Assembly: GCA_019828595.1 (NCBI GenBank)
Contig: JAHQRK010000017.1
Location: forward strand, 868,001 to 932,000
Origin: Aphanomyces cochlioides
Lineage: Eukaryota > Oomycota > Saprolegniomycetes > Saprolegniales > Verrucalvaceae
Direction: 5' to 3'
Length of the DNA stretch: 64,000 nt
The notes beneath the pieces are model-generated. The model was given only the letters and a program-made list of their open reading frames with translations, was not told the origin of the DNA and did not search any database. The position numbers and the translations under genes are program-made. This document shows, piece by piece, positions 42,931 to 53,889 of the stretch. Numbering within the stretch: position 1 is the stretch's first letter; every line of letters begins with the position of its first letter.

Positions 42931-44110
42931 GGTGAAATACTTGTTATAATAAATAAACTTTATAAAACAATATCTCTCTGACTTATTAATTATCAGAGTA
43001 AATCTATTTATAGCTGATGGACAAACCAGTCTGCGAAGTCGCCACTGCCAACGACAGGACGAGCATTGGCTTCCGCATCGTCGTGTCGCTTCTGGTCATT
43101 GCAAGCTTTGTCAGGACAACACTCGGAGTCTTTGGGTGACTCTGGTCTGATACGGTTCAACAAAATGTTCGCATCCGTTGACAAATTGTATGGCTGGATT
43201 CAAATAACATCGCTCTTGATATGTGAGTAAGCGCTCGCGTATGTACATTACACAGCTTGCCTTGAAATGTATACGAGCAAGGCACATGCCAATCCATTCG
43301 CTCCAACTGGTCGACGCCACTTGACAAGTTTACACTCGCGAGAGCGATGGGAGGGGTTGAGGCAAGATTTGAGCGCGTCCTGAAGGTTTCAATTGCATTG
43401 TCGATGCAATCAACTCGCATCATACATAACCACAGACCTGTAGTAGTCTATGCTTTCTGCTCTTACCACCGCAGATTTCGGGGTTGGAGTGCAAGTGTCC
43501 GCTCTGTCGTACGTCGTGACGAACAGACGATCGATTGCTCGACATATCTACACCATCCAAGATATGAGGCTTGAACTCATATCGATAGAATAAGCTCAAG
43601 AGAGATCGTCCGCGCGGAAATGGTATAAACAAGTGGGTGGACCTCACATTTATCTTCGTACCGATTGGAAATACTGCAGGCGCCAGCGATGGATGCAACC
43701 GCATCCAGTAAAGATATGAGCAATCGACTGTGCACCTCGTCAAGCACCGCACGAGTTTGACATGGGATCTTTCAGTAGTTGGTAATGTAGGAAGTACGGC
43801 CTTGACGAGGGGCTGGAGCGACTTGACGATCACTTGTGTGCTGCTTATCAAGGCTGTGAAACAGAGAAATCATTGAAAACACAGGTTGGACTGGGTGCAT
43901 CTCACTGCTCAAATCCGTCAGAGGGTAGATCAACTCCAGGAAGGGGGCTGGGGCCACAGATCTCGTCCTAGTGACGTGGCACGGTGGCTTTGGTCTTGGG
44001 GGTGAAGGGGTTCGAGTTTGATTGACGTCGTTTGATTGGCTGACGAGGATCTTCAAGAGGCACATTGACTACTTGAAACTCCATCCTATTCTTAGCCACG
44101 GAGGACGGAC
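42931..44110. other. Intergenic stretch with uncertain minus-strand frames
   Basis: Minus-strand open frames at 43157-43423 and 43420-43851 look weakly protein-like but I could not join them into a convincing gene. A TTTGATTGGCTGACG box at about 44031-44045 sits 70 bases upstream of the TPH-domain gene. Confidence 0.35.
44031..44045. promoter_or_regulatory. Reverse CCAAT box upstream of the TPH-domain gene
   Basis: TTTGATTGGCTGACG, about 70 bases before the ATG at 44115, same core as at the other gene starts in the window. Confidence 0.45.
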
Positions 44111-44114
44111 ACGC

Positions 44115-45657
44115 ATGCCGACGCAACTGCACGAGAGCGACTTGGAGCGGATCCGCCAGAGCATTTCAGACCCCGCGCAGTCGAATCGCGAGGCAAAACG
44201 CCAACAGCTCAAGCATTTGTCGACGCAGCGAACGGGCAAATGGCCCAACACACTCGAAGCCATGCGGCGAAAGAAGGAAAACTGGAAGAAAGACAAAGAA
44301 GAGCGGGAAGAGCAAGAGCGGCTCAAGATTGACGAAGAGGAGCTGCGGCTGCAAAAAGAGCTCCGTACCAAACAGATTGAGCGGGCGAATCGACTGCTCT
44401 ACGAACAGACGGATCGAATGAAGACGCTACGAAGCAAGGAACTCCTCGCTGACGTGCTGCAGGTTTGAGATGCTCCCCGTATCATGGCATTGTTTGAGCA
44501 CTATCGTTTGTAGGATCGAGAGTACCAAATCCACGAAAAGCAAGCAGAAAAAGCCATTGACAATAAAGTGGAGAACGCATGGACGGAACTTCTCATGACG
44601 CAGCTCCGCGAAGCCGACAAGAAGGCTGAAGAGGAGAAGAAAGAGCGTGAGCGCAAGCACAAGCAGCTCGCTCGCATGCAGCAAGACCAGCTCGAAGAGT
44701 ACAAGAACCTGCATATTGCAGCCCTCCGGGACGAGATGCGAGAAGGCGAACGCATTCGACTCAAGGCCGAGCAAGACGCCAAAGACGAAGAGGAGACTGA
44801 AGCCGAACGAAAACGCCGAATCAAACAGGCGAATGAAGAAACGCGTCTGGCCAACGAACGTCTCAAGCTTCTGCGAAAGAAGGAAGCCGAGAAGGAGGAG
44901 CAGGAGGAGCTCAAGCGCCAGGAAGATGCCCGTAAGAAAGAGGAGCGCGCAGCGAAGCGGGACGCCCTTCAAAAGGAGCGCGAGGCAAAGAAGGCAGCCC
45001 AGAAGAAGCGCATGATTGACCTTGTAAGACTCAGTGCTAGTCGATAGCTGAGCTTATGGGCAACTGGTAGGCAACGGAGAACTTGCTCCGATTTGAGGCA
45101 ACGTCGGAAGCTCGTCTCGAGAACCAAAAGAAAGAAGTGCGACAGAAGGAAGACGACCAACTGAAAGCAAGAGCCGACCGTCGAGCTGCTCAAAAGCAAG
45201 CCATTGACCATAGTCGCCGCCTCCAACTTGACGAGAAGCAGCGACGTAAGGAGGAAGAGTTGGAAGCCGCTAGAGAACAAATGGACAAATGGGCCGACTA
45301 CAACCAACACGTCGAGCGCACGATTATCCAGGAAGAGCACGAGAAGCGGCTGGATAACATGCGTCTGGCGGCCTTGCAGCGGCAGCAAGCCGACGCGAAG
45401 CGATGCACAGAGATGGTACGTCAATTGAAAATAGCAAGCATAGCCAACAACGCTCGCAGGAGGATCGCGCCGCGCAAATCCTCGCCGAAGAGACGATCAA
45501 AGATGGTCAGTCGATGGAACAAGAACTATACAAGCAGTATGCCGGGCATGTCCTCCAAGATGCAGAGAGCAAGGGCATGAAGAACACATATCCGCTCAAG
45601 CAAGCGCTCAAGGCAAAGCCCATCGACTTGCTTCCAGCCTCAGGGTTTCGAGTGTAA
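44115..45657 (+). CDS. TPH-domain coiled-coil flagellar protein (CFAP210/CCDC173-like)
   Basis: Four exons with introns 44463-44513, 45024-45070 and 45416-45459 give 466 residues. Almost the whole protein is a Glu/Lys/Arg/Gln-rich coiled coil of trichohyalin-plectin-homology type, with phrases such as LRSKELLADVLQDREYQIHE and MDKWADYNQHVERTIIQEEH. The C-terminus (GMKNTYPLKQALKAKP) is non-coiled. TPH proteins of this size are microtubule inner proteins of motile cilia, fitting the flagellate zoospore. CFAP45 or CFAP53 relatives are alternatives, because coiled coils make the subfamily hard to fix. Confidence 0.65.
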
Positions 45658-46220
45658 CAAGTTTGAAGAGAGAGATTCTATCAGTGATTCAATTCCCAGC
45701 TCAGATGAATCTCGCCATAACGATACACGTCCCATGCAACGCATTCCATCCACACATTCCAGCATATAAAAGCTACAACGAGGGCTATCTACAAACGAAA
45801 CCGCAGTCGAGCGGCAGCGGCGGCCGTGCTCGTTCGTCGGCATAGCCTGTCGGATAGAACTTGAATCTGAATTTCATGAAAAATGATAAAAATATTTCGT
45901 AATTCTTTACACATATACAAATATTGAGATTAATATTTGGACAATTTCGTAATTTTCATCAAAACGTGAAATTCTACGAAAAGAGGCCACTTCAGATTGC
46001 AAGATTTTATCTCAGCGACATTCACACGGCATCGCTTTCCTCGCTGGCGGCATGCCCTTGACATCCTACATGCTTCTTGTTCAAGTGAAGGCTTTCCTAG
46101 AAGGTTATAGGTTTGGTCTTGAATGGTTGAGACGGATTGATTTGTAAACTGTCACTTCTAAAAAACAGTGTAACGTTATTGTTGGATCCCACGCAGATTC
46201 CAAGCCAGTTTTGATTTGCA
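45658..46220. other. Intergenic AT-rich stretch
   Basis: No supported gene. AT-rich around 45860-45990. Confidence 0.4.
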
Positions 46221-46233
46221 TCATGGAAGATCA

Positions 46234-47013
46234 TGGCCGCCATCAGCGACGAGCGGTAAAAGATGCAGCGACAACACGCCCCAAGGAAGATCAATCGCTG
46301 CTGAACTGGGTCTACAAGAATATGGACGGTGAGCATTGGGGCTGCCAACCCGCAGTGTGGATCACCGACTAATGCTCGCGGCGCAATGCTTTGTCTCGAG
46401 CGCGTGCATTGTGTACTGGTCGACGAACCATGACATCGATGCAACATGGTATCACCTCTACTTTCTAGCGATGGGAACCACGGCGGTTCTCGGTGGCATC
46501 CTGCATCACATGGCCTTCAAAGCGATGCATCACTTTAATATTCAATTGGCCAAAGTTGCCCGGCGCGTTTTTGGACTCTACCTCAAGCAGTCGACAGTCG
46601 ACTGGTGCCTTCGATGGGTCTGGCGATTAGTGCTGGGCTTCACGACGCTCACCAATTTTGCGCTGGTTGCCGCTCCAGCGTCGCGATATCTTAGCTCTCA
46701 TCTCTCTGAATGGACCATCTGGGTGGCTGGCGTCGGGTATTCTCTCGTTGGTATCGCCGCGTTTATCAAGATGCAAACTTCCATCATGCTGCTTGGCTTT
46801 ATGCCACCCATGCTCTTTGGTGGAATTTCCGCTCTAACCACACTTGACAAGGGCTGGCTGTGCGAAATCCTCGTGCTTGTCTTCATCTTTATTGGAGGCG
46901 CCATCCAAGCCATTGAAGCCAGCCCATCCCACAAACATTTCAACCATAATGCCCTCGCCCATGTCTTTCTCAGTGCATCAGCCACGACTATGATGATGCG
47001 CTCCTCACGTTGA
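46234..47013 (+). pseudogene. Multi-pass membrane protein, frameshifted paralogue of the gene at 49948-50733
   Basis: The segment from MLAAQCFVSSAC to the C-terminus (HKHFNHNALAHVFLSASA) aligns throughout with the intact copy at 49948-50733, including the GGILHHMAFKA motif and seven hydrophobic segments. The N-terminal part reads WVYKNMDG and AVWITD, then hits TAA at 46370-46372. One missing base relative to the intact gene (GACTAATG against GATTACATT) explains it. A second frame change separates the ATG at 46234 from this segment. The gene is therefore inactive as sequenced, or carries sequence errors. Confidence 0.65.
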
Positions 47014-47298
47014 GCGTACAACGACTGGAGAGGCCTCTGGCCTCGCCAGCGCAGCGACGAAGCTTCGTCGATTCGTGTACCATCCCGATCAAGACTTCAA
47101 CCAAAGGTCAAAATAACCTTCTAAAATTGATATTTGTATTGTCGATTTGATTCAAAATTCGAATCCTCGATTCATTCAATCGATTCCAGAATCGATTTGT
47201 TTTGATACTACTAGAGAAAATGAGTAGTTACTTTAGTAGGTACTACCCCAAGTTTCGAGAGAGGACATGGCGCCATCATTTCGATTTTTGGCCTTAGC

Positions 47299-48289
47299 AT
47301 GGAAGATTCTGCACGATCATTGAACCCAGTTGACACGCGGCTCTCTCCAACCCGCGCCACATCTACCACTGAAGCCATTCATTATCGTTTAGTGGCTCAA
47401 ATTATTCTTAAAGAGACGAGGCTGGGCGAGACAACAAAGGGCACTTGTTTGACCTACAAGTCTTTGAAGGGTCAAGCGTCTCCAGTATCAAGACCAAACT
47501 TTGGTCATTTATTCACGGATATCTGCAACCCATCGCTCTATACACCGGTCTACCCAAAGTTTGGTCGATTCAAACGACGCCACCGTCAATGGCAGACTTT
47601 GACAAATATGTTTCGTTCAAACTCAACAAATCATTACAACTGGGGAGAGACTAAAACATCGCTTGTTGAAACACAAGAACGATACTTTCACCGTTCTTGT
47701 CTACAAATGGGGAGTCAACATCCGATCCACGACAGACTTGATTGAGTTAAAAAAAGCCTGCATTGAGCCTCCTTCTGTTGATCGTGCTGGTGCAGCCGAT
47801 GAACAACAACAACAAGAGATTGTCAAGCTCTTGCATGACCAATGGGATGAACATTACGAGGCATACGAAGCGTCCTGGCGAATGTGGGCAAGCATGATTC
47901 ATGCGAAGCGCGTTCACTACAACGTTTCTCAAGAAATACAGCGCCCGCCTCCACGCGAGTTGCTTTACTTGTTTCGAGCCACAGCAAGTGGGGTTCATGA
48001 GCGTATCAATGAGCTTCAGCAAAACATGGATATGGCCTTGGAAATTGTTGATTCATGCTTGGAAAACTTTGCCGAAATGAAGACGTATTGGAAAACGGCT
48101 AACGATGCAATGGAAATGCGCTTCGATGCATTCAAGAACTCATTGGAAACAAAAAAGAGTTGCTTGCAAGCGTTTGCCCGAAATTTGCCTTGCCGAAATG
48201 ACATGGATATTGATCACTTGAATACGATTCCAAACATTCAAGACATTGACCACATCATTGAAAATGACGATGACGAAGACATGATCTAA
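47299..48289 (+). CDS. Hypothetical protein, possibly frameshifted
   Basis: The clearest part is 47663-48289 (about 208 residues): KNDTFTVLVYKWGVNIRS, a long helical middle, and an acidic tail ending DDDEDMI. Upstream, a protein-like stretch SSIKTKLWSFIHGYLQP (about 47470-47650) lies in another frame, and a third frame opens at 47299. No GT-AG intron joins them, so frameshifts are likely. It lies beside an IS630/Tc1-type transposase on the opposite strand and may be a second gene of that element. No known domain. Confidence 0.4.
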
Positions 48290-48432
48290 CAATCAGAACT
48301 CATTAACTTGGATTATCAACTGCGTAGCTTCTATTTATCTTATTTCTCGCGTTGAACAAATTCGAGCAGGTCTTGCATGGTGCCAGCGCCTGGAACACAT
48401 TTACGAACATTAAACACACTTGAGATTTCGAC

Positions 48433-49445
48433 TTACCCCAATCCCATGTCTCTGGTCGGGTCAAAACATCCATTCAAGCTCCACCCACAATGCACGAATA
48501 TCTTGGACATATCGAATTTCTGAAATTGTTGCATGATTGCCAAGGCAAATAGAGTTAGATTGCGCACGTAGCCTTCGCAGTACAGACGGATCATACGTCG
48601 TTTTACCAGACCAAACAGATATTCCACAGGGTTAAAAAAGGGGTAATATGTTGGCAAGAAAATTGGCACAATGCCGATAGATCGCAAGTAGTTGACAATG
48701 TCCGGGTGGCAGTGGATCTTTGCTCCGTCTAAGATCCAAACTGAGCCTCGTCCAGGGTATAAATGGCACTTGTGGCTCTGAAGCCGACAGCATTCAATAA
48801 ATTTTGATCTGTCAAACGTGCCTTCTGTATGATAAACACCTTCCAAGCCATTAACGCCACACCAACACAACATTGAAATCCTAGGCCGTCGATTGTATTC
48901 GCCGCGATAAACCAACTTGGAGCCTTTCATCGCGGAGCCTCTTCTGTGAAGCATGCCTTTGTTGTCGAAACTTACTTTGTCAAGGAAGAGAAGGTTCATA
49001 TGGCACCAATCAACCGTCGCAAGTTCCAGCACAAAGCGCAGAATGTCAGCTTCGTTGATTTGGAACGCGCGGCGCTCCAAAACTTTCCAGGTCATCCCAA
49101 ATTCATGAATAGTCTTCCATATCGTTGATATGGCAATGGTTTGATGGAATGCTCGCTCAAAGTCATTCTTGGCTTCGTCGAGAAAAATGATAATGATTTC
49201 ATGTGGAAGTATCGATTGAGCCATTGCTTTTGGTCTTCAGAGAATCGCGAGGCACTGGTCTTGGACTTTCGCTCGTAGGCGCCCATCTCCTCGTAGCGTT
49301 TGATCCAGTTCGTGATTGTGGATGGGTCTTTGTGAAACAGTTCAGCTAGTCGAACCTTCGAGATACTCTTATAGTAAAACATGTACAATACATGAAGCAC
49401 GGTATTAGTCGAGGCATGCTGATGGCCAACAACATCAATGATCAT
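48433..49445 (-). pseudogene. IS630/Tc1-type (DDE_3) transposase, one frameshift
   Basis: The N-terminal piece (49445-49220) has a winged HTH (SKVRLAELFHKDPSTITNWI). The C-terminal piece (49224-48433, 263 residues) has STIWKTIHEFGMTWKVLERR, the catalytic strand LLFLDKVSFDN, WILDGAKIHCHPD and LPTYYPFFNPVEYLFG (third acidic residue Glu). A single frame change near 49220-49240 separates the pieces, where SEDQKQWL and ILPHEIIIIFLDEAK should be continuous. No clear terminal repeats were found. It lies between two copies of a membrane-protein gene. Confidence 0.75.
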
Positions 49446-49947
49446 CTTCTTGTCGTGTCAACGCTTTCAAAATGGAGAGAATTCTCCCAAAATCCGGATA
49501 ATTCTCACTCAAAATCGATTCCCTTTTCCTGACAAATCCCCCACAAATTCGAATTTTGGCTCAAAACGACAATATTATATTTTTCGGAGGTCTGGCGATT
49601 TGATTCAACCAATCGCCGGAGGAAATTTTGAGTAGAAAGCACAATACCAGGTGACACATTAAGCTCGTCGGGCAATGCCTGGAGCGTCAGTGGTGGACCG
49701 CCGCGGGCATGATGAAAGCTGCTGAAGTCAGCTGAAGTCTCAGAATGGGATTTCTCGCTGCAGGTTTGAAGAAAGCGTGCAAACAACAGCGTTGGGATCG
49801 TCAAACGTGACACCGAATCGGTGACTTGGGTGAGACAAGTGGTGGCTGTGCAGCAGTTGACGTCAACCACAATTTGTTTGAAGAGACTGTTGGATCGAGA
49901 GATCGAGCATGAAGCGGTCGTTGGCGACGAAACATAAGAGAGAGATC

Positions 49948-50733
49948 ATGGCGTCGGACGCCATCAATGCAATTGACAACGCTGCGACTCGCAGTGTGGA
50001 GGAAGTCATGGACTATGTCTACCGCACCGTGCGTGGCGACGAATGGGACACTCAGCCAGCTTGCTGGATCACCGATTACATTCTCGGGGTGCAATGCTTC
50101 GTGTCCGTTGCCAGCGTTCTCATGTTCACCTCCGACAACGAGCGCAGCGACGATGCTTTTTGGTCCATCTTCTACCTCGTTGTCATGGGAGCAACCGCGA
50201 CACTTGGCGGTCTGTTGCACCACGTTGCCTTCAAAGCTCAGACCCGTTTTACCACAAGCGACGCAGATGCAACCCGTTGCCGCCGCGTCTTTGGCTTTTA
50301 CGTGACACAACCAACCGTCGATCGTGCCATGCGATGGATGTGGCGATTCGTCTTGGGGTTGACGACGTTGTCAAATTTTTGCCTGATTGCCGGCATTGCC
50401 CAGCGCCACTTGAGTACCCACGTGTCGACTTGGATCATATTCGTGGCCGCGGTTGCATACAGCGGCATCGCGGCGACTGCGTTTTTCACCATGGCGACGT
50501 CGATCATGCTCGTGGGCTTTCTTCCACCGCTCTGCTTTGGCTCGGTCGCCGCGCTCGCTGCGTTAAAATCGACGTGGGCGTTCGAAGTCGTCGCGCTGCT
50601 GTTCATCCTTGCTGGTGGAGTCATTCAAGCCGTGCAAGTCAGTCCATCCCGCGAGCATTTCAACCACAATGCGCTCGCGCATCTCTTTCTCTGCGCGTCG
50701 ATCTCGACCATGACGTGGCAATTGTACTTTTAA
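49948..50733 (+). CDS. Seven-helix membrane protein of unknown function
   Basis: About 261 residues, intronless, with seven hydrophobic segments: near ILGVQCFVSVASVLMF, FYLVVMGATATLGGLLHH, RFVLGLTTLSNFCLIAG, IIFVAAVAYSGIAATAFF, IMLVGFLPPLCFGSVAAL, VALLFILAGGVIQAVQV and ALAHLFLCASIST. Histidine-containing motifs (GGLLHHVAFKA and FNHNALAHL) are shared with its broken paralogue at 46234-47013 and might matter for function. The frame also has an ATG at 49909, which would add 13 residues. I do not recognise the family. Confidence 0.65.
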   Translation: MASDAINAIDNAATRSVEEVMDYVYRTVRGDEWDTQPACWITDYILGVQCFVSVASVLMFTSDNERSDDAFWSIFYLVVMGATATLGGLLHHVAFKAQTRFTTSDADATRCRRVFGFYVTQPTVDRAMRWMWRFVLGLTTLSNFCLIAGIAQRHLSTHVSTWIIFVAAVAYSGIAATAFFTMATSIMLVGFLPPLCFGSVAALAALKSTWAFEVVALLFILAGGVIQAVQVSPSREHFNHNALAHLFLCASISTMTWQLYF

Positions 50734-50819
50734 GCTCGGCGCAGCGTAGATTGCCCAAACAACATTTATACAACTTATTGTCATTACAAAAGATCGCTGC
50801 CGCCGACGCCGAAACGGAC

Positions 50820-53014
50820 TCAATGGAGCTTTCGTTGCTGTGGCGGACGCGGTGGAAGCTGTGCTTTGACATGAGGATGGTAGTATGCGATCTCGTTGGT
50901 CATGAGTCGGCGAATTTCCTGGATGGACAACCTCGCAGCTTCGTCAAAGTCGAGTTGGATCGGGCGCGGCGCCACGACGTCTTCATCGGCATCTTCAATC
51001 GAGCGAATGCTCGCCAAGTATTCATGCGACAACGCTTGGTCGACGGTCGCGCGCTTGCGAGGATTCATCTGGAGCATGACATTCAACAGATCGATCGCCG
51101 CGGGCTCGGCACCAGGATACATCTCTGCGAAAGACTTCCGCGGCTGTGGCGGCAAATTCCGCAGGTAGAATCGGACGTCTGGATCGGCGATCTCGGTAAT
51201 GTCGTCCTCTGACATGGAGCCAAGCACGCGGAGGATGGTGTTGAGCTGGTCTTGGCTGTCTTGTGGCAACGCAGCTTGTCCGCCCGCGCCGCCTGGACTG
51301 AGAGGAAAGCAAGACACGCCTGGAAACAACGGCTCTCGCTGGTAATGCGACGGCACGCTGCTCTTCTGCATGCTTAAGAGCTCGGCAAAGATGCAACCGA
51401 CGCTCCAGACATCGATCCCCGTCGAGTAGTCGTGGTCTCGAAAGATGATTTCCGGTGCGCGGTACCATCGCGTGACAACATGTTCGGTCAATTGGCGTTG
51501 AATCTTCTTCCCCTTAGCGCCAGTCGGACTCGGTGCGTCACGCTTTCGCTTCGTCGACGGATGCGAGAGCTGCGAGTCCGTCAGCGTACGCGCGAGGCCA
51601 TAGTCGCAGATTTTGATCGCCACGGGAGACAAGTTGAGCAAAACGTTGGCGGGCTTGAGATCGCGGTGGACAATCGACGCCGAGTGCATGTACTTGAGCG
51701 CTTTGAGGAGATCCAAGAGGAGCCAGCGGATGTGCTCGGCCGTGAGGAATTGCGGCGAATGAAGCAGTTTCTCCAAGTCGGATGGAAGGTATTCCAGCAC
51801 GACAAAGATGTTTTGGAAGCGGAGGATATCATGCGGACAAACAATTTCACGAATCTACACAGGAAGATATTGAGCTGCATGGAATGGAGATGGACAAGAG
51901 AGTTTACCTGCACAATGTTGCGGTGGTTGAGTTGGCGGAGGATGCAAAGTTCACGCAAAATGCGCTTGGCGTCGACGGGATCGGCAAAGACGTTTTGAAT
52001 CTTCTTGATCGCGACGATTTCGCCCGTGGCCTAACGCAGCGCGTGAGTTCCATGAACGTTAAACGATGAGATTCGCGTACCAAATGCTTGCAGCGGACGA
52101 CTTGGCCATAGCTGCCCTGCCCCAAGACGGCCTCGAGCTGGTACTTCGACAAGACTTCATCCCATCCAGTCAAATTTGCGACGGACTTGGATGAATGGCG
52201 CCCCGGATTATGATGATGCACTGGAGGTTGCTGTGGTGGAGCTGGTGCTGGCGCTGGAGCTGGCACGGCTACAAAGTTTTGTGAGCACAAAAAGGCGCCA
52301 AAGTGGTCACTATGTACCTTCTTGCATCGCCGACAACGCTGGTGTTTCAGCCAGAGCAGCCATTTCACGCTGAGCGACAGCAGTTTGAAAAGCCATGAGA
52401 TCTTGCGCGACGACAAGCATACCAGCACCTGCGGGATTGCCCAAGAGCGGCGTGCATTCGCAGAGGAGACGCAGTTCTCGCCCGTCTTTGCTAAAGAGTT
52501 GAAGTTCAAGCGCTTGAAGCTTGGTCTTGGCGTTGTCGACGCACGACTGGAGCGCGCGTTCCAGGACTGTCGTCGATCCGAGTGGCACGAGACCAGGCAA
52601 GTCGAGAAAGTTTCGTCCCGCAACTTCTTCCCGGGAAAAACCTGTGAGTGCAATGGCACAATCGTTCCAGAGAATCACGCGCATCGACTTGTCAACGACA
52701 AACACGACGGCGCGGCTTGCATAGAGCGATTTTCCCAGTGACGCGAGGCTTTCGGTCGACTGAAAGAATGTATCGACCGACGTCACAAACGCACGGACTT
52801 GCTGCGCGGATCCTGCGTATTCCAAGTTTTCCCCAAGGGTTTGACGCACAAGCTTGCGAACGGACGCATTGTTGACCGTAAATACTGGCTGCTGCGGCTG
52901 TGGGGGGACGCCTTGATGATACATATTCACGCCTGTATGGACCATTGAATGATGCGGTAGCTGCTGCTGCGGTTGCTGCGGTGGCGGCGGCGGTACCTGG
53001 CCATGGTAGTTCAT
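50820..53014 (-). CDS. PAS-domain MAP kinase-like protein kinase
   Basis: Four exons (53014-52318, 52268-52081, 52030-51908, 51854-50820; introns 49, 50 and 53 bp) give 680 residues. A Pro/Gln-rich N-terminus precedes a PAS domain (about residues 95-205, with VVFVVDKSMRVILWNDCAI and LTGFSREEVAGRNF). After a Pro/Ala/Gln linker comes the kinase domain: GQGSYGQVV, VAIKKI, VHRDLKPANVLL, DYGLAR and RWYRAPEIIF. The PAS-MAPK arrangement is known from oomycete kinomes. Odd points: the activation segment carries a ~25-residue basic insertion, and the dual-phosphorylation site reads LTEHVVTRWY, TEH instead of TEY. DYG replaces DFG, which is tolerated in kinases. It should act in signalling, perhaps sensing a ligand or redox state through PAS. 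Confidence 0.88.
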
Positions 53015-53063
53015 CTGGTGAAGGCGTTTTGGGAAATTTTTTTCACCGCGAAATTCATTTTCG

Positions 53064-53116
53064 TACATAAAGCAGGTGTATTTAAATACAATATTTAAAT
53101 ACACCTGCTTTATGTA
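53064..53116. repeat. Perfect 25 bp palindrome with 3-base loop
   Basis: Positions 53064-53088 (TACATAAAGCAGGTGTATTT and on) and 53092-53116 are exact reverse complements around CAA. It sits 50 bases upstream of the PAS-MAPK start, between two divergent genes, and would form a strong hairpin in RNA or a cruciform in DNA. Confidence 0.95.
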
Positions 53117-53124
53117 GGAAAATA

Positions 53125-53215
53125 CAACAGTCGAACCCCTGCACCCCGAACCCCTGAACCCCCTTTACCGTCATTTTGAAACCCTGCACCCTAAACCCCT
53201 ACACCCCTCAGAAGG
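53125..53215 (+). repeat. C-rich, telomere-like degenerate repeat
   Basis: A run of units like ACCCCTGAACCCC, ACCCTGCACCCTAAACCCCT and ACACCCCTC. It contains CCCTAAA once, the complement of the TTTAGGG repeat known for oomycete telomeres, but the array is irregular. Confidence 0.5.
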
Positions 53216-53241
53216 GCCTTTTTTTCGTAACGGCAGACGAC

Positions 53242-53727
53242 ATGACGCTCGTGCTCCGACGCGGCGAGCTGCTCAAGCAAGATGGGAAAGGAACCTGGCT
53301 GCGCTGTTGGATCAAAATGTATTCAGACCGCGCGGTCGATCATGTACAATCCAAGCTCTTTGACACAGCGTCTGTACAAGCTGTTCACAAGACGGACGAG
53401 ACAAATCATCAATTTGTCGTCGACACGACAAACGGATCCCATATTGTGTTTCAAGCGCGATCGGAGCAAGACTGTGACGAATGGGTGCGCTGCATTTCAG
53501 ACGCCAAGAGGCTGAATCTGGCATCGAATGGACGGCTGCATTTCCAGCAGGCAAATGGGGCATCGCCAAGATCGTCACTCGCAACATCCCCTGCGTTTAT
53601 TCGAGTGGAAGAGAGTGAATCGAGCGACGACGACGACGACAATGGCACGCTCACTGCACCGTCACCAGTCAACTCACCCGTGCGATCGCCCATTCGTCCC
53701 TCGGTTGTTATGTTTGGTCGTTTTTGA
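53242..53727 (+). CDS. Small PH-domain protein
   Basis: A 161-residue intronless protein. Residues 1-100 form a PH domain: LRRGELLKQDGKGTWLRCWI at the start and SEQDCDEWVRCISDAKRL with the invariant tryptophan at the end. The C-terminus is Ser/Pro-rich and acidic (ESSDDDDDNG, then repeated SPVNSPVRSPI), typical of a phosphorylated tail. Probably a membrane-associated adaptor. The ATG at 53242 is the first that starts the domain cleanly; upstream in-frame sequence comes from the C-rich repeat. Confidence 0.75.
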   Translation: MTLVLRRGELLKQDGKGTWLRCWIKMYSDRAVDHVQSKLFDTASVQAVHKTDETNHQFVVDTTNGSHIVFQARSEQDCDEWVRCISDAKRLNLASNGRLHFQQANGASPRSSLATSPAFIRVEESESSDDDDDNGTLTAPSPVNSPVRSPIRPSVVMFGRF

Positions 53728-53889
53728 GCTCACAATGCTGCTGTATCGATAGATTACGCGCGAGAATGCCAGCTCATTCACAGTTGTCCACGGATATATC
53801 AATCTCCCAGACGGAAGCTGGTAGATATTTCGCTCCCATGTCTTCAACTGTCTTCTATGCATCTAGGATGACCGTAACACTGTCGTACA

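Noticed and set aside
50043..51212. 389-codon plus-strand ORF bridging two genes
   Set aside because: It runs in another frame over the seven-helix gene and antisense over the kinase; both of those have clear domain support.
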